Shown here: piece by piece, positions 58,200-64,000 of the stretch | How positions within the stretch are numbered: the first letter of the stretch is position 1 | How the letters are laid out: the number at the start of each line of letters is the position of its first letter | Origin: Uliginosibacterium flavum | GTDB taxonomy: Bacteria; Pseudomonadota; Gammaproteobacteria; Burkholderiales; Rhodocyclaceae | Direction of reading: 5' to 3' | Length of the DNA stretch: 64,000 nucleotides | Assembly (NCBI RefSeq): GCF_040566545.1 | Contig: NZ_JBEWZI010000010.1 | Location: forward strand, 1-64,000 | Made by a program: the position numbers and the translations under genes | The notes under the pieces: generated by a model | The model's database searches: none | Seen by the model: the letters and a program-made list of their open reading frames with translations, nothing else | Told to the model about the DNA's origin: nothing

Positions 58200-60404
58200 A
58201 TGGTTTCTGTTCAGCACTCTGTCGCCAATACTGATGGCGAAACGTCCTTCGACGAGCTACTCGCCGATGGTTTGCCGCCCGAGGCGCGCGCCATTCTGGC
58301 TCAGGCCATTGAATGGGCACAATCTTGCTATGGAGACCGTCAGCTTTCCAGCGGCGAAGGGGTTTGGGAGCATGCCTTAGGCATGGCTCTGATCGCCGTG
58401 TCACTGCGACTGGATCTGGATGCGCGGATTGCGGCGCTGCTCTTCGCGGTGCATGAATTCGATGCCAAGGCGGCCGAGCACATCGAGGAGAGTTTCGGGC
58501 CGCTCGTCACCAAACTGGCCGAAGGCCTGCGCCGCCTGAATCGTCTGCAAATGGCTTCGCGCACCGAGAGTGGTTCGCCGGCCGATCTGCGCGCGCAGAC
58601 CGAAGTGCTGCGCAAGATGGTGCTGGCGCTGGCCGAGGACATCCGCGTGGTGCTGCTGCGCATTGCCTCGCGGGTGCAGACCCTGCGCCACTTTGCCGCG
58701 AACAAGTTGTGCACCAATCTGGATATTGCCCGCGAGAGCATGGATCTCTACGCCCCGCTAGCCAATCGTCTGGGCGTGTGGCAGTTGAAGTGGGAGCTGG
58801 AGGATCTATCCTTCCGCTTTCTTGAGCCGGATACCTACAAGAAAATCGCCAAACAACTGGACGAGCGGCGCGTCGAGCGCGAGGCCTTCATTGCCGATTC
58901 AATCACACGTCTGAAGCACGATCTGGCCGAGATCGGCGTGAAGGCCGAAGTGTATGGCCGGCCCAAACACATCTACAGCATCTGGAACAAGATGCGCAGC
59001 AAGAACGTCGGCTTCGATCAGGTGTATGACGTGCGGGCGCTGCGCGTGCTGGTCGACAACGTGGTGGATTGCTATGCCGTGCTGGGGCTGGTGCATGAGC
59101 TGTGGGAGCCGATCTCCAAGGAGTTCGACGACTACATCCTGCAACCCAAGGGCAACAATTACCAGTCGCTGCACACCGCCGTGCGCGCCGCCGATGGTCG
59201 TGCCATGGAAGTGCAGATCCGCACCTACGACATGCATCGCCATGCCGAGCTGGGCGTCGCCGCGCACTGGCGTTACAAGGAAGGCGCCAAGGGCGATGGC
59301 GCCTCAGAGTATGACGAAAAGATTGCGCTGCTACGTCAGCTGCTGTCCTGGCGTGATGAAGTCACTGATGGTGCCGTGTGGGAAGAACATACCAAGGCTG
59401 CCGCGCTGGACGACACGGTTTATGTCGTGACGCCGCAAGGTCGGGTGATCGATCTGGCTGCGGGCGCTACGCCGATCGACTTCGCCTATCGTCTGCACTC
59501 CGATCTTGGCCATCGCTGCCGCGGTGCGCGCGTCGACGGGCAGATGGTGCCGCTGGATACGCCTTTGCTCAGCGGGCAGAAGGTCGAGATCATCGCGGCC
59601 AAGCAAGGCGGGCCGTCGCGCGACTGGCTTAATCCGCAGCAGGGCTACCTTGTCACTTCGAATGCACGGGCCAAGGTGCGGCGCTGGTTTGTGCAGCAGG
59701 ACGAAGAAGAAACCGCTGCGCAGGGCCGCGCCATCGTCATCAAGGAATTGCAGCGCGCGGGCATGACCCAGGCCAGTCAGGAAGAACTGGCCAGCAAACT
59801 GGGCTTCAAGGATGTGCCCGGTTTCTTTCTGGCTGTCGGGCGGGGCGACATCAGCGGGCGGCAGATTCACAACGCGGTGCTGCCGGAACTGCCGGCAGTG
59901 GCCGAACCCGAACTGGTGATTCGCGAGAGCCACAAGCCCAATTCGGATGACAAGGTGCTGGTGGTCGGCGTCGGTCGCCTGCTTACGCAACTCGCGCGTT
60001 GTTGCAAACCGGTGCCGCCGGATGTGATTCAGGGCTTTGTGACGCGCGGGCGCGGCGTATCGATTCACCGCAGCGATTGCAGCAGTTTTCAGAATATCGC
60101 GCGGGTTCATCCCGAGCGCATCGTCGCCGCCACCTGGGGTGGTTCGGCTGCCGCCGAGACGCCGCACGGCGAGGTTTATCCGGTGGATATCGCGCTGGAA
60201 GCCCACGACCGCCCCGGCTTGCTGCGCGATATTTCGGATGTGTTTACGCGCGACAAGCTCAATGTCATCGGTGTGAATACCGTCTCCAAATCCGGCCGTG
60301 CCTTCATGCGTTTCACCATCGAAGTCTCCGGCACCGAACCCGTGCAGCGCGTGATCCAGCAGATCAGCGAAGTGAAAGGCGTGGTCTCGGCGAGTCGGGG
60401 GTGA
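58200..60404 (+). CDS. relA: RelA-type (p)ppGpp synthetase
   Basis: 734-residue long RSH protein. The N-terminal HD region is degenerate: the HD pair is replaced by VHEFDAKA near residue 92, so hydrolysis is unlikely. The synthetase domain is intact (YGRPKHIYSIWNKMRSKNVGFDQVYDVRALRVLV; DDYILQPKGNNYQSLHTAV; MEVQIRTYDMH). It is followed by TGS (VYVVTPQGRVIDLAAGATPIDFAYRLH), a conserved Cys pair (LARCCKP) and a C-terminal ACT domain (HDRPGLLRDISDVF). It makes ppGpp in response to stalled ribosomes. Confidence 0.95.
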   Translation: MVSVQHSVANTDGETSFDELLADGLPPEARAILAQAIEWAQSCYGDRQLSSGEGVWEHALGMALIAVSLRLDLDARIAALLFAVHEFDAKAAEHIEESFGPLVTKLAEGLRRLNRLQMASRTESGSPADLRAQTEVLRKMVLALAEDIRVVLLRIASRVQTLRHFAANKLCTNLDIARESMDLYAPLANRLGVWQLKWELEDLSFRFLEPDTYKKIAKQLDERRVEREAFIADSITRLKHDLAEIGVKAEVYGRPKHIYSIWNKMRSKNVGFDQVYDVRALRVLVDNVVDCYAVLGLVHELWEPISKEFDDYILQPKGNNYQSLHTAVRAADGRAMEVQIRTYDMHRHAELGVAAHWRYKEGAKGDGASEYDEKIALLRQLLSWRDEVTDGAVWEEHTKAAALDDTVYVVTPQGRVIDLAAGATPIDFAYRLHSDLGHRCRGARVDGQMVPLDTPLLSGQKVEIIAAKQGGPSRDWLNPQQGYLVTSNARAKVRRWFVQQDEEETAAQGRAIVIKELQRAGMTQASQEELASKLGFKDVPGFFLAVGRGDISGRQIHNAVLPELPAVAEPELVIRESHKPNSDDKVLVVGVGRLLTQLARCCKPVPPDVIQGFVTRGRGVSIHRSDCSSFQNIARVHPERIVAATWGGSAAAETPHGEVYPVDIALEAHDRPGLLRDISDVFTRDKLNVIGVNTVSKSGRAFMRFTIEVSGTEPVQRVIQQISEVKGVVSASRG

Positions 60405-60416
60405 CCGCCTGCGGCG

Positions 60417-60587
60417 GAGTGCTGAGCAATGAGGAGTGAGTGCTGAGTGGGCGTGTTTGCAGAGCCGCGCTGGTATTCGGTTTTCGGATAGGGATGCCGA
60501 AGAGGCTTTAGCAGAGCGGCTCTCGGAGCATGCTGATGGCGCACTCAGCACTCAGCACTCAGCACTCAGCACTCAGCACTTAGCACT
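60417..60587. repeat. Inverted heptamer arrays (GAGTGCT and GCACTCA) flanking a dispersed repeat
   Basis: Left: GAGTGCT-type units at 60417-60451 (two exact, others one to three changes). Right: five exact GCACTCA units at 60541-60575 plus GCACTTA and GCACT. The arms are reverse complements, so the 171-bp block can fold into a long hairpin with the dispersed repeat in its loop. It fills most of the gene-free stretch 60405-60716. Confidence 0.9.
60462..60535. repeat. Dispersed AGAGCCGC-family repeat after relA
   Basis: AGAGCCGCGCTGG at the left and AGAGCGGCTCTCGGAGCATG at the right are the inverted ends; GATGCCGAAGAGGCTTTAGC lies between. It sits inside the heptamer hairpin. Confidence 0.7.
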
Positions 60588-60716
60588 GCGTCGCAGACGC
60601 TGTCAGGTGGTCGTCAGCTTCGCCTCAGGCTTGGGTCAGTTTCGGTGATTAATCTGCAGTTGTCGGACGAGCAATCACGCAGATCCGAAACTCAACCAAA
60701 TCCAAGGAGTTGCAAA

Positions 60717-60938
60717 ATGACCAAGTTCGTCCTGAGCCTTGCTGCTGTTGCCTTTGCTGCTTCCACTGCGTTTGCTGCGGATGCGCCGGCCACTGCTCCG
60801 GCTGCGGCCAAGGCTTCTGGCAAGATCGAGAAGACTGAAAAAGTTGCTGCTCCGGCGGCTGCTTCGGCCCCTGCCGCGACGGCGTCTGCGCCGGCTGCCA
60901 AGCCTGTTGCACCGGTGACTCCGGCAGTCAAGAAGTAA
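60717..60938 (+). CDS. Small exported Ala/Pro-rich protein, unknown function
   Basis: 73-residue protein. The signal peptide is clear (MTKFVLSLAAVAFAASTAFA, cleavage before ADAP), and the mature 53 residues are almost only Ala, Pro, Lys, Ser, Val and Thr (APAAASAPAATASAPAAKP). A strong AAGGAG lies 7 nt before the ATG, and a strong terminator follows, so it looks well expressed. Such proteins occur as short periplasmic spacers; no family is assigned. Confidence 0.75.
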   Translation: MTKFVLSLAAVAFAASTAFAADAPATAPAAAKASGKIEKTEKVAAPAAASAPAATASAPAAKPVAPVTPAVKK

Positions 60939-60980
60939 GTCTTGGCCTGCCGGGGCGATAGCCGGCAAACTGTCAGAACC

Positions 60981-61016
60981 CAAGCGCCCGCCTTCCTCCA
61001 CGGGCGCTTGTGCTTT
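60981..61016 (+). terminator. Intrinsic terminator after the Ala/Pro-rich protein gene
   Basis: Perfect 10-bp stem CAAGCGCCCG / CGGGCGCTTG with a 10-nt loop, followed by TGCTTTT. Confidence 0.88.
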
Positions 61017-61055
61017 TATGGCAGCATACGAACTCTCTGATTCAGGAACGACGAC

Positions 61056-61745
61056 ATGCGCGTACTGCTGGTAGAAGACGATCCGGCGCTGGCCGACACG
61101 ATTTCGCGGGCCTTGCAGAGCCAGGCCGAGGCGCAGGTGGACTGGACCGGGCGCGGCGAGCCGGTACTCAACTCCCTGCAGACCGATGATTACGATCTGC
61201 TGGTGCTGGATATCGGCTTGCCCGGCATTGACGGCTTCGAGGTGCTGCGCCGCGTGCGTGCCGCCCAGCTGCGCTTGCCGGTGCTGGTGCTGACCGGTCG
61301 CGAAGCGATTGATGATCGCGTGCATGGGCTGGAGCTGGGTGCCGATGATTACATGGTCAAACCCTTTGCGCTGCCCGAGATGGTGGCGCGCGCCAAGGCG
61401 CTGGTGCGCCGCGCGCGCGGTCAGTCGGCGGGGGCACAAACCACGGTCGGCAAATTGATGCTGGATGCTTCGGCGCGGCGTGCCTGGGTGGCCGGGCAGG
61501 AGATTGATCTGCCCGCGCGTGAATGGCAATTGGTTGAATACCTGCTGCGCCATCTTGGCAAAGTCGTCAGCAAGGAACATCTGGTCAGTTCGCTCTCCGG
61601 CTGGGAGGGTGACGTGAGCGAGAACGCCGTTGAGGTGTATGTCTCCCGTTTGCGCAGCAAGCTGGTCGATTCTGGTCTGCGTATCCGCACCGTGCGCGGC
61701 TTTGGTTACATGCTGGAAGAAGCGGCCGATGCTGAGCCGGCTTAG
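61056..61745 (+). CDS. OmpR-family response regulator
   Basis: 229-residue regulator. Receiver with D52 (LLVLDIGLPGIDG) and conserved K near residue 102 (MVKPFAL); C-terminal winged helix (PAREWQLVEYLLRHLGKVVSKEHL; VEVYVSRLRSKL; IRTVRGFGYML). It closely resembles TctD/QseB-type regulators. The kinase gene overlaps its end by 17 nt. Target genes are unknown; no obvious transporter is adjacent. Confidence 0.92.
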   Translation: MRVLLVEDDPALADTISRALQSQAEAQVDWTGRGEPVLNSLQTDDYDLLVLDIGLPGIDGFEVLRRVRAAQLRLPVLVLTGREAIDDRVHGLELGADDYMVKPFALPEMVARAKALVRRARGQSAGAQTTVGKLMLDASARRAWVAGQEIDLPAREWQLVEYLLRHLGKVVSKEHLVSSLSGWEGDVSENAVEVYVSRLRSKLVDSGLRIRTVRGFGYMLEEAADAEPA

Positions 61746-63111
61746 CGGTAGCTTGCGCCGGCGTCTGGCGCTGATCCTGCTGCCCAGCTTGCTGATCCTG
61801 TTGCTGGTCAGCGCGTTGGCGCAATACCTGCTCGCCGTGCGTCCGATACAACGCGAACTTGATCGCGCTCTGAGTGACGTCGCCATCGCTCTGGCCGACC
61901 GGATCGGCGTCAATGAGAGTGGCGATGTGACCTTCGAACTCTCCGACGAGGCCGCTGCGCTGCTCGATGCAGATGCGCTCGATTACAACTGGTTCGCGGC
62001 CTTCAACGAGCGCTTCAAGCCGATTGCGGGTGAGCCCAACATCCCTTGGCCGGCCGTTAAACTGACGCGCGGCGAGCCCTATTTTTTTGATTCAGTCGTC
62101 AATGATCGCCCGGTGCGTGCGGTCGCCGTCATGACGGCTTGCGGCGTCCTCGATTGTGGCGTGGTGATGGCCGCCACTGTGCGCAAGCGTGGCCGCTTGA
62201 TTCGTGCCGCGCAGCTTTCCGCGCTGCTGCCGGTGGCTTTGGCGGGCTGTGTCGCCTTCGGTCTGGTCTGGTTTGGTCTGGGCAGCGGTCTGCGCCCGCT
62301 GGTGCGCTTGTCGCGTGAGCTGGAACGACGCTCGCCGCGCGAACTCTCGTCAATCCGGGTCGCCGACGCGCCCGATGAAGTTCAGCCGCTGGTCGAAGCC
62401 GTCAATCGCCTGATGCAGCAACTGAGCGAAGCCAGTTTTGCCCAGCAGAAATTTCTGGCCACCGCCGCCCACCAATTGCGCACCCCGCTTGCCGGGCTGC
62501 AATCGCGCATCGAGCTGGCCCAGCTGGAAACACGTGATCCTGACAGTCGCATCCGCCTTGGCGAGATCCATGAATCCGCCGTACGCTCAGCGCGTCTGGC
62601 GGTGCAGTTGCTCTCGCTGGCGCGCGCCGAACCTGGCGCAAGTACCGGCGACGCACGTGTGGTGCTGGATCTGGCCAAGCTCGCCACTGAACTCGTCGAC
62701 GAATGGGTGCCGCGCGCGATTGCCAACCGGATTGACCTGGGCTTCGAACTCGCCGCCGCGCCGGTCGAAGGCTCGCCCTTGCTGCTGCGCGAGATGATGG
62801 TCAATCTGCTGCACAACGCTCTTGAATATACGCCATCCGGCGGGCGCGTCACCCTGCGCACCGGCCTGTACGAGGGGGGCGGATTCTTCGCCGTGGAAGA
62901 CAACGGCCCCGGCATCGCGCCCGAATTGCGTGAGAAAGTGTTGGAGCGTTTCATGCGCCTGCCAGGCACGCGCGGCACGGGCAGTGGCTTGGGTCTGGCA
63001 ATCGTCGCGGAAATCGCCGAAGGCCATCAGGCTCGCTTCGAATTGCTCGATGCGCCGGGTGGGCAGGGCTTGCTGGCGCGGGTCAGTTTTGTGAGTTGCG
63101 CCGGGACTTGA
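61729..63111 (+). CDS. Sensor histidine kinase (2CSK_N type)
   Basis: 460-residue membrane kinase. Helix near residues 14-33, periplasmic sensor with the 2CSK_N pattern (LLAVRPIQRELDRALSDVAIALADRI), second helix near 163-183, a HAMP-like linker, DHp with H248 (FLATAAHQLRTPLAGLQSRIE) and a catalytic domain (LLREMMVNLLHNALEY, VEDNGPGI, GTGSGLGLAIV). It is the partner of the preceding regulator. Such TctE-like kinases often sense organic acids, but the signal here is unknown. Confidence 0.92.
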   Translation: MLSRLSGSLRRRLALILLPSLLILLLVSALAQYLLAVRPIQRELDRALSDVAIALADRIGVNESGDVTFELSDEAAALLDADALDYNWFAAFNERFKPIAGEPNIPWPAVKLTRGEPYFFDSVVNDRPVRAVAVMTACGVLDCGVVMAATVRKRGRLIRAAQLSALLPVALAGCVAFGLVWFGLGSGLRPLVRLSRELERRSPRELSSIRVADAPDEVQPLVEAVNRLMQQLSEASFAQQKFLATAAHQLRTPLAGLQSRIELAQLETRDPDSRIRLGEIHESAVRSARLAVQLLSLARAEPGASTGDARVVLDLAKLATELVDEWVPRAIANRIDLGFELAAAPVEGSPLLLREMMVNLLHNALEYTPSGGRVTLRTGLYEGGGFFAVEDNGPGIAPELREKVLERFMRLPGTRGTGSGLGLAIVAEIAEGHQARFELLDAPGGQGLLARVSFVSCAGT

Positions 63112-63145
63112 TGCTTCCGGGCAGACTTCTGTTTATGAGTCAGGC

Positions 63146-63262
63146 CGCCTGAAGAGCCGCATCCAGCGGGCTTCTTCGGGCTATATGTCCCAAGAGCGTT
63201 TATGGCTAAGGATGTCTGGTGTATATGCCTGAAGACTCTTTCTGGGAGCGGCTCTTCGAGCA
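63146..63262. repeat. Dispersed AGAGCCGC-family repeat, compound copy
   Basis: CCTGAAGAGCCGCATCC at the left and GGGAGCGGCTCTTCGAGC at the right, with a second GCCTGAAGACTC inside. It lies between the convergent kinase and truC genes and ends about 20 nt from the truC stop codon. Confidence 0.75.
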
Positions 63263-63284
63263 ACTTAAGATGGTCTTCTGCTTG

Positions 63285-64000
63285 CTATGCGGACACGGCT
63301 ACTGAGGCACTCCAGCCCAGCGCGCCCAGCAGCGCCGAAAAATCCTCATCCAGTGGTGTTTCCAGTAGCAGATCGGCGCCTGTAACAGGGTGGCGCAGGC
63401 GCATGGCGGTGCACGCCAGCAGCATGCGCTGGCAGCCGAAGTGTTCGGCGAACATCCGGTTGTGAATGCCTTTGCCATGCGTTGAATCACCGATGACCGG
63501 GTGCGCAATGTGCTTCAGGTGGCGGCGAATCTGGTGGCGGCGGCCTGTTTCAGGATGCAGGCGCAGCAAGGCATAGCGGCTGGTTGGATAGCGATCTACG
63601 GCGATCGGCAGTTCGACCGTAGTGAGTCGCTCGAAGCGGGTGATGGCGGCTTGTGCTTCGCTTGTGGCGCCCGCAGGGCGTCGCTCATAGTCATCATATT
63701 GTCGCGACAGGGCGTAATCGATCACTCCACTTTCCGCTGGCCAGCCGCGCACCACCGCCAGATAAGCCTTGTCGACTTCATTGTTTTCAAAGGCTCGGCT
63801 GGCCGCGATCAAGGCCTCGCGTTCCAGTGCGAACAGCAGCACCCCTGAAGTGCCGCGATCCAGCCGATGCACCGGCCATACTTTCTGCCCGATCTGGTCG
63901 CGCAGCAGCTGGATGGCGAAACGGGTCTCATGCCGGTCAATTTCCGAGCGATGCACCAGCAACCCGGCAGGCTTGTGCACGGCGATTAGCTGATCGTCGC
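63285..64000 (-). CDS. truC: tRNA pseudouridine(65) synthase, TruC type (5' end outside window)
   Basis: At least 238 residues of an RluA-family pseudouridine synthase; the frame is still open at base 64000 (DDQLIAVHKPAGLLVHRS), so only the first few residues are missing. The catalytic Asp is in HRLDRGTSGVLL. RYPTSRYALLRLHPETGRRHQIRRHLKHIAHPVIGDSTHG and FGCQRMLLACTAMRL match TruC, which modifies U65 of tRNA-Asp and tRNA-Ile. RluA or RluC identity is less likely because there is no S4 domain. Confidence 0.88.
   Translation of the reverse strand, partial: DDQLIAVHKPAGLLVHRSEIDRHETRFAIQLLRDQIGQKVWPVHRLDRGTSGVLLFALEREALIAASRAFENNEVDKAYLAVVRGWPAESGVIDYALSRQYDDYERRPAGATSEAQAAITRFERLTTVELPIAVDRYPTSRYALLRLHPETGRRHQIRRHLKHIAHPVIGDSTHGKGIHNRMFAEHFGCQRMLLACTAMRLRHPVTGADLLLETPLDEDFSALLGALGWSASVAVSA

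Noticed and set aside
59331..60551. 406-codon minus-strand ORF opposite relA
   Set aside because: Shadow frame of conserved TGS and ACT coding sequence.
60675..61913. 412-codon minus-strand ORF opposite the small Ala/Pro protein and response regulator
   Set aside because: Crosses a strong terminator and two real genes; composition is typical of antisense frames.

Overview
The window looks like the chromosome of a betaproteobacterium, most likely of the order Rhodocyclales. The clues are GC-rich coding DNA, the petABC-sspA-sspB block, dnaX-ybaB-recR, a synthetase-only RelA, a betaproteobacterial-type long cytochrome b, PurT and a dar-type lipid cluster. The genus is not resolved. No phage, plasmid, transposase, CRISPR array, tRNA or rRNA is visible. 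Genes run off both ends: gdhA on the left and truC on the right.

Layout. 1-3.5 kb: nitrogen genes (glutamate dehydrogenase, Rnk, aspartate dehydrogenase, ammonium transporter with a sigma54/NtrC-type control region). 4-9.7 kb: TrpB2, AlkD, PurT, RhlE. 10-13.2 kb: chemoreceptor, periplasmic binding protein, SRP RNA. 13.4-16.1 kb: dnaX-ybaB-recR. 16.4-19.5 kb: DUF2059 protein, MaoC dehydratase, FabI, HAD phosphatase. 19.7-23.9 kb: cytochrome bc1 and SspA/SspB. 24.5-27.6 kb: a PAS-GGDEF-EAL protein. 27.9-37.2 kb: a compact leftward 11-gene operon. 37.4-42 kb: WbuC cupin, an exported protein, DnaE. 42.2-45.5 kb: CheB, lytic transglycosylase, Hpt, HD-GYP regulator. 45.6-51.8 kb: a possible small RNA and a peptide-type ABC importer. 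51.9-64 kb: YdfG, serine protease, DUF6116-like protein, TadA, L,D-transpeptidase, LeuA with Leu-rich leader ORFs, YeaD-like mutarotase, RelA, a two-component system, TruC.

The accessory highlight is the 11-gene operon. It reads DarA, DarB, an HTH-like protein, a DUF4279 protein, a BtrH-like acyltransferase, ABC ATPase, ABC-2 permease, an MreB-like actin fragment, ACP, an unknown low-GC gene, and a ketosynthase fused to a ketosynthase-like domain. It has the parts to build a dialkylresorcinol- or cyclohexanedione-type lipid on an ACP, modify it and export it. Several parts are odd: a truncated actin-fold protein, a ketosynthase lacking its first catalytic His, and a palindromic repeat inside the ketosynthase coding sequence.

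The non-coding DNA is unusually structured. A degenerate inverted repeat bounded by AGAGCCGC and GCGGCTCT recurs about a dozen times, nearly always just after a stop codon. Several copies sit beside perfect or near-perfect 7-bp tandem arrays. Two elements of about 240 bp have terminal inverted repeats, and one of them can fold as a cloverleaf. Three core genes (dnaX, dnaE, relA) have a -10-like box 6-8 nt before the ATG and no ribosome binding site, which suggests leaderless mRNAs.
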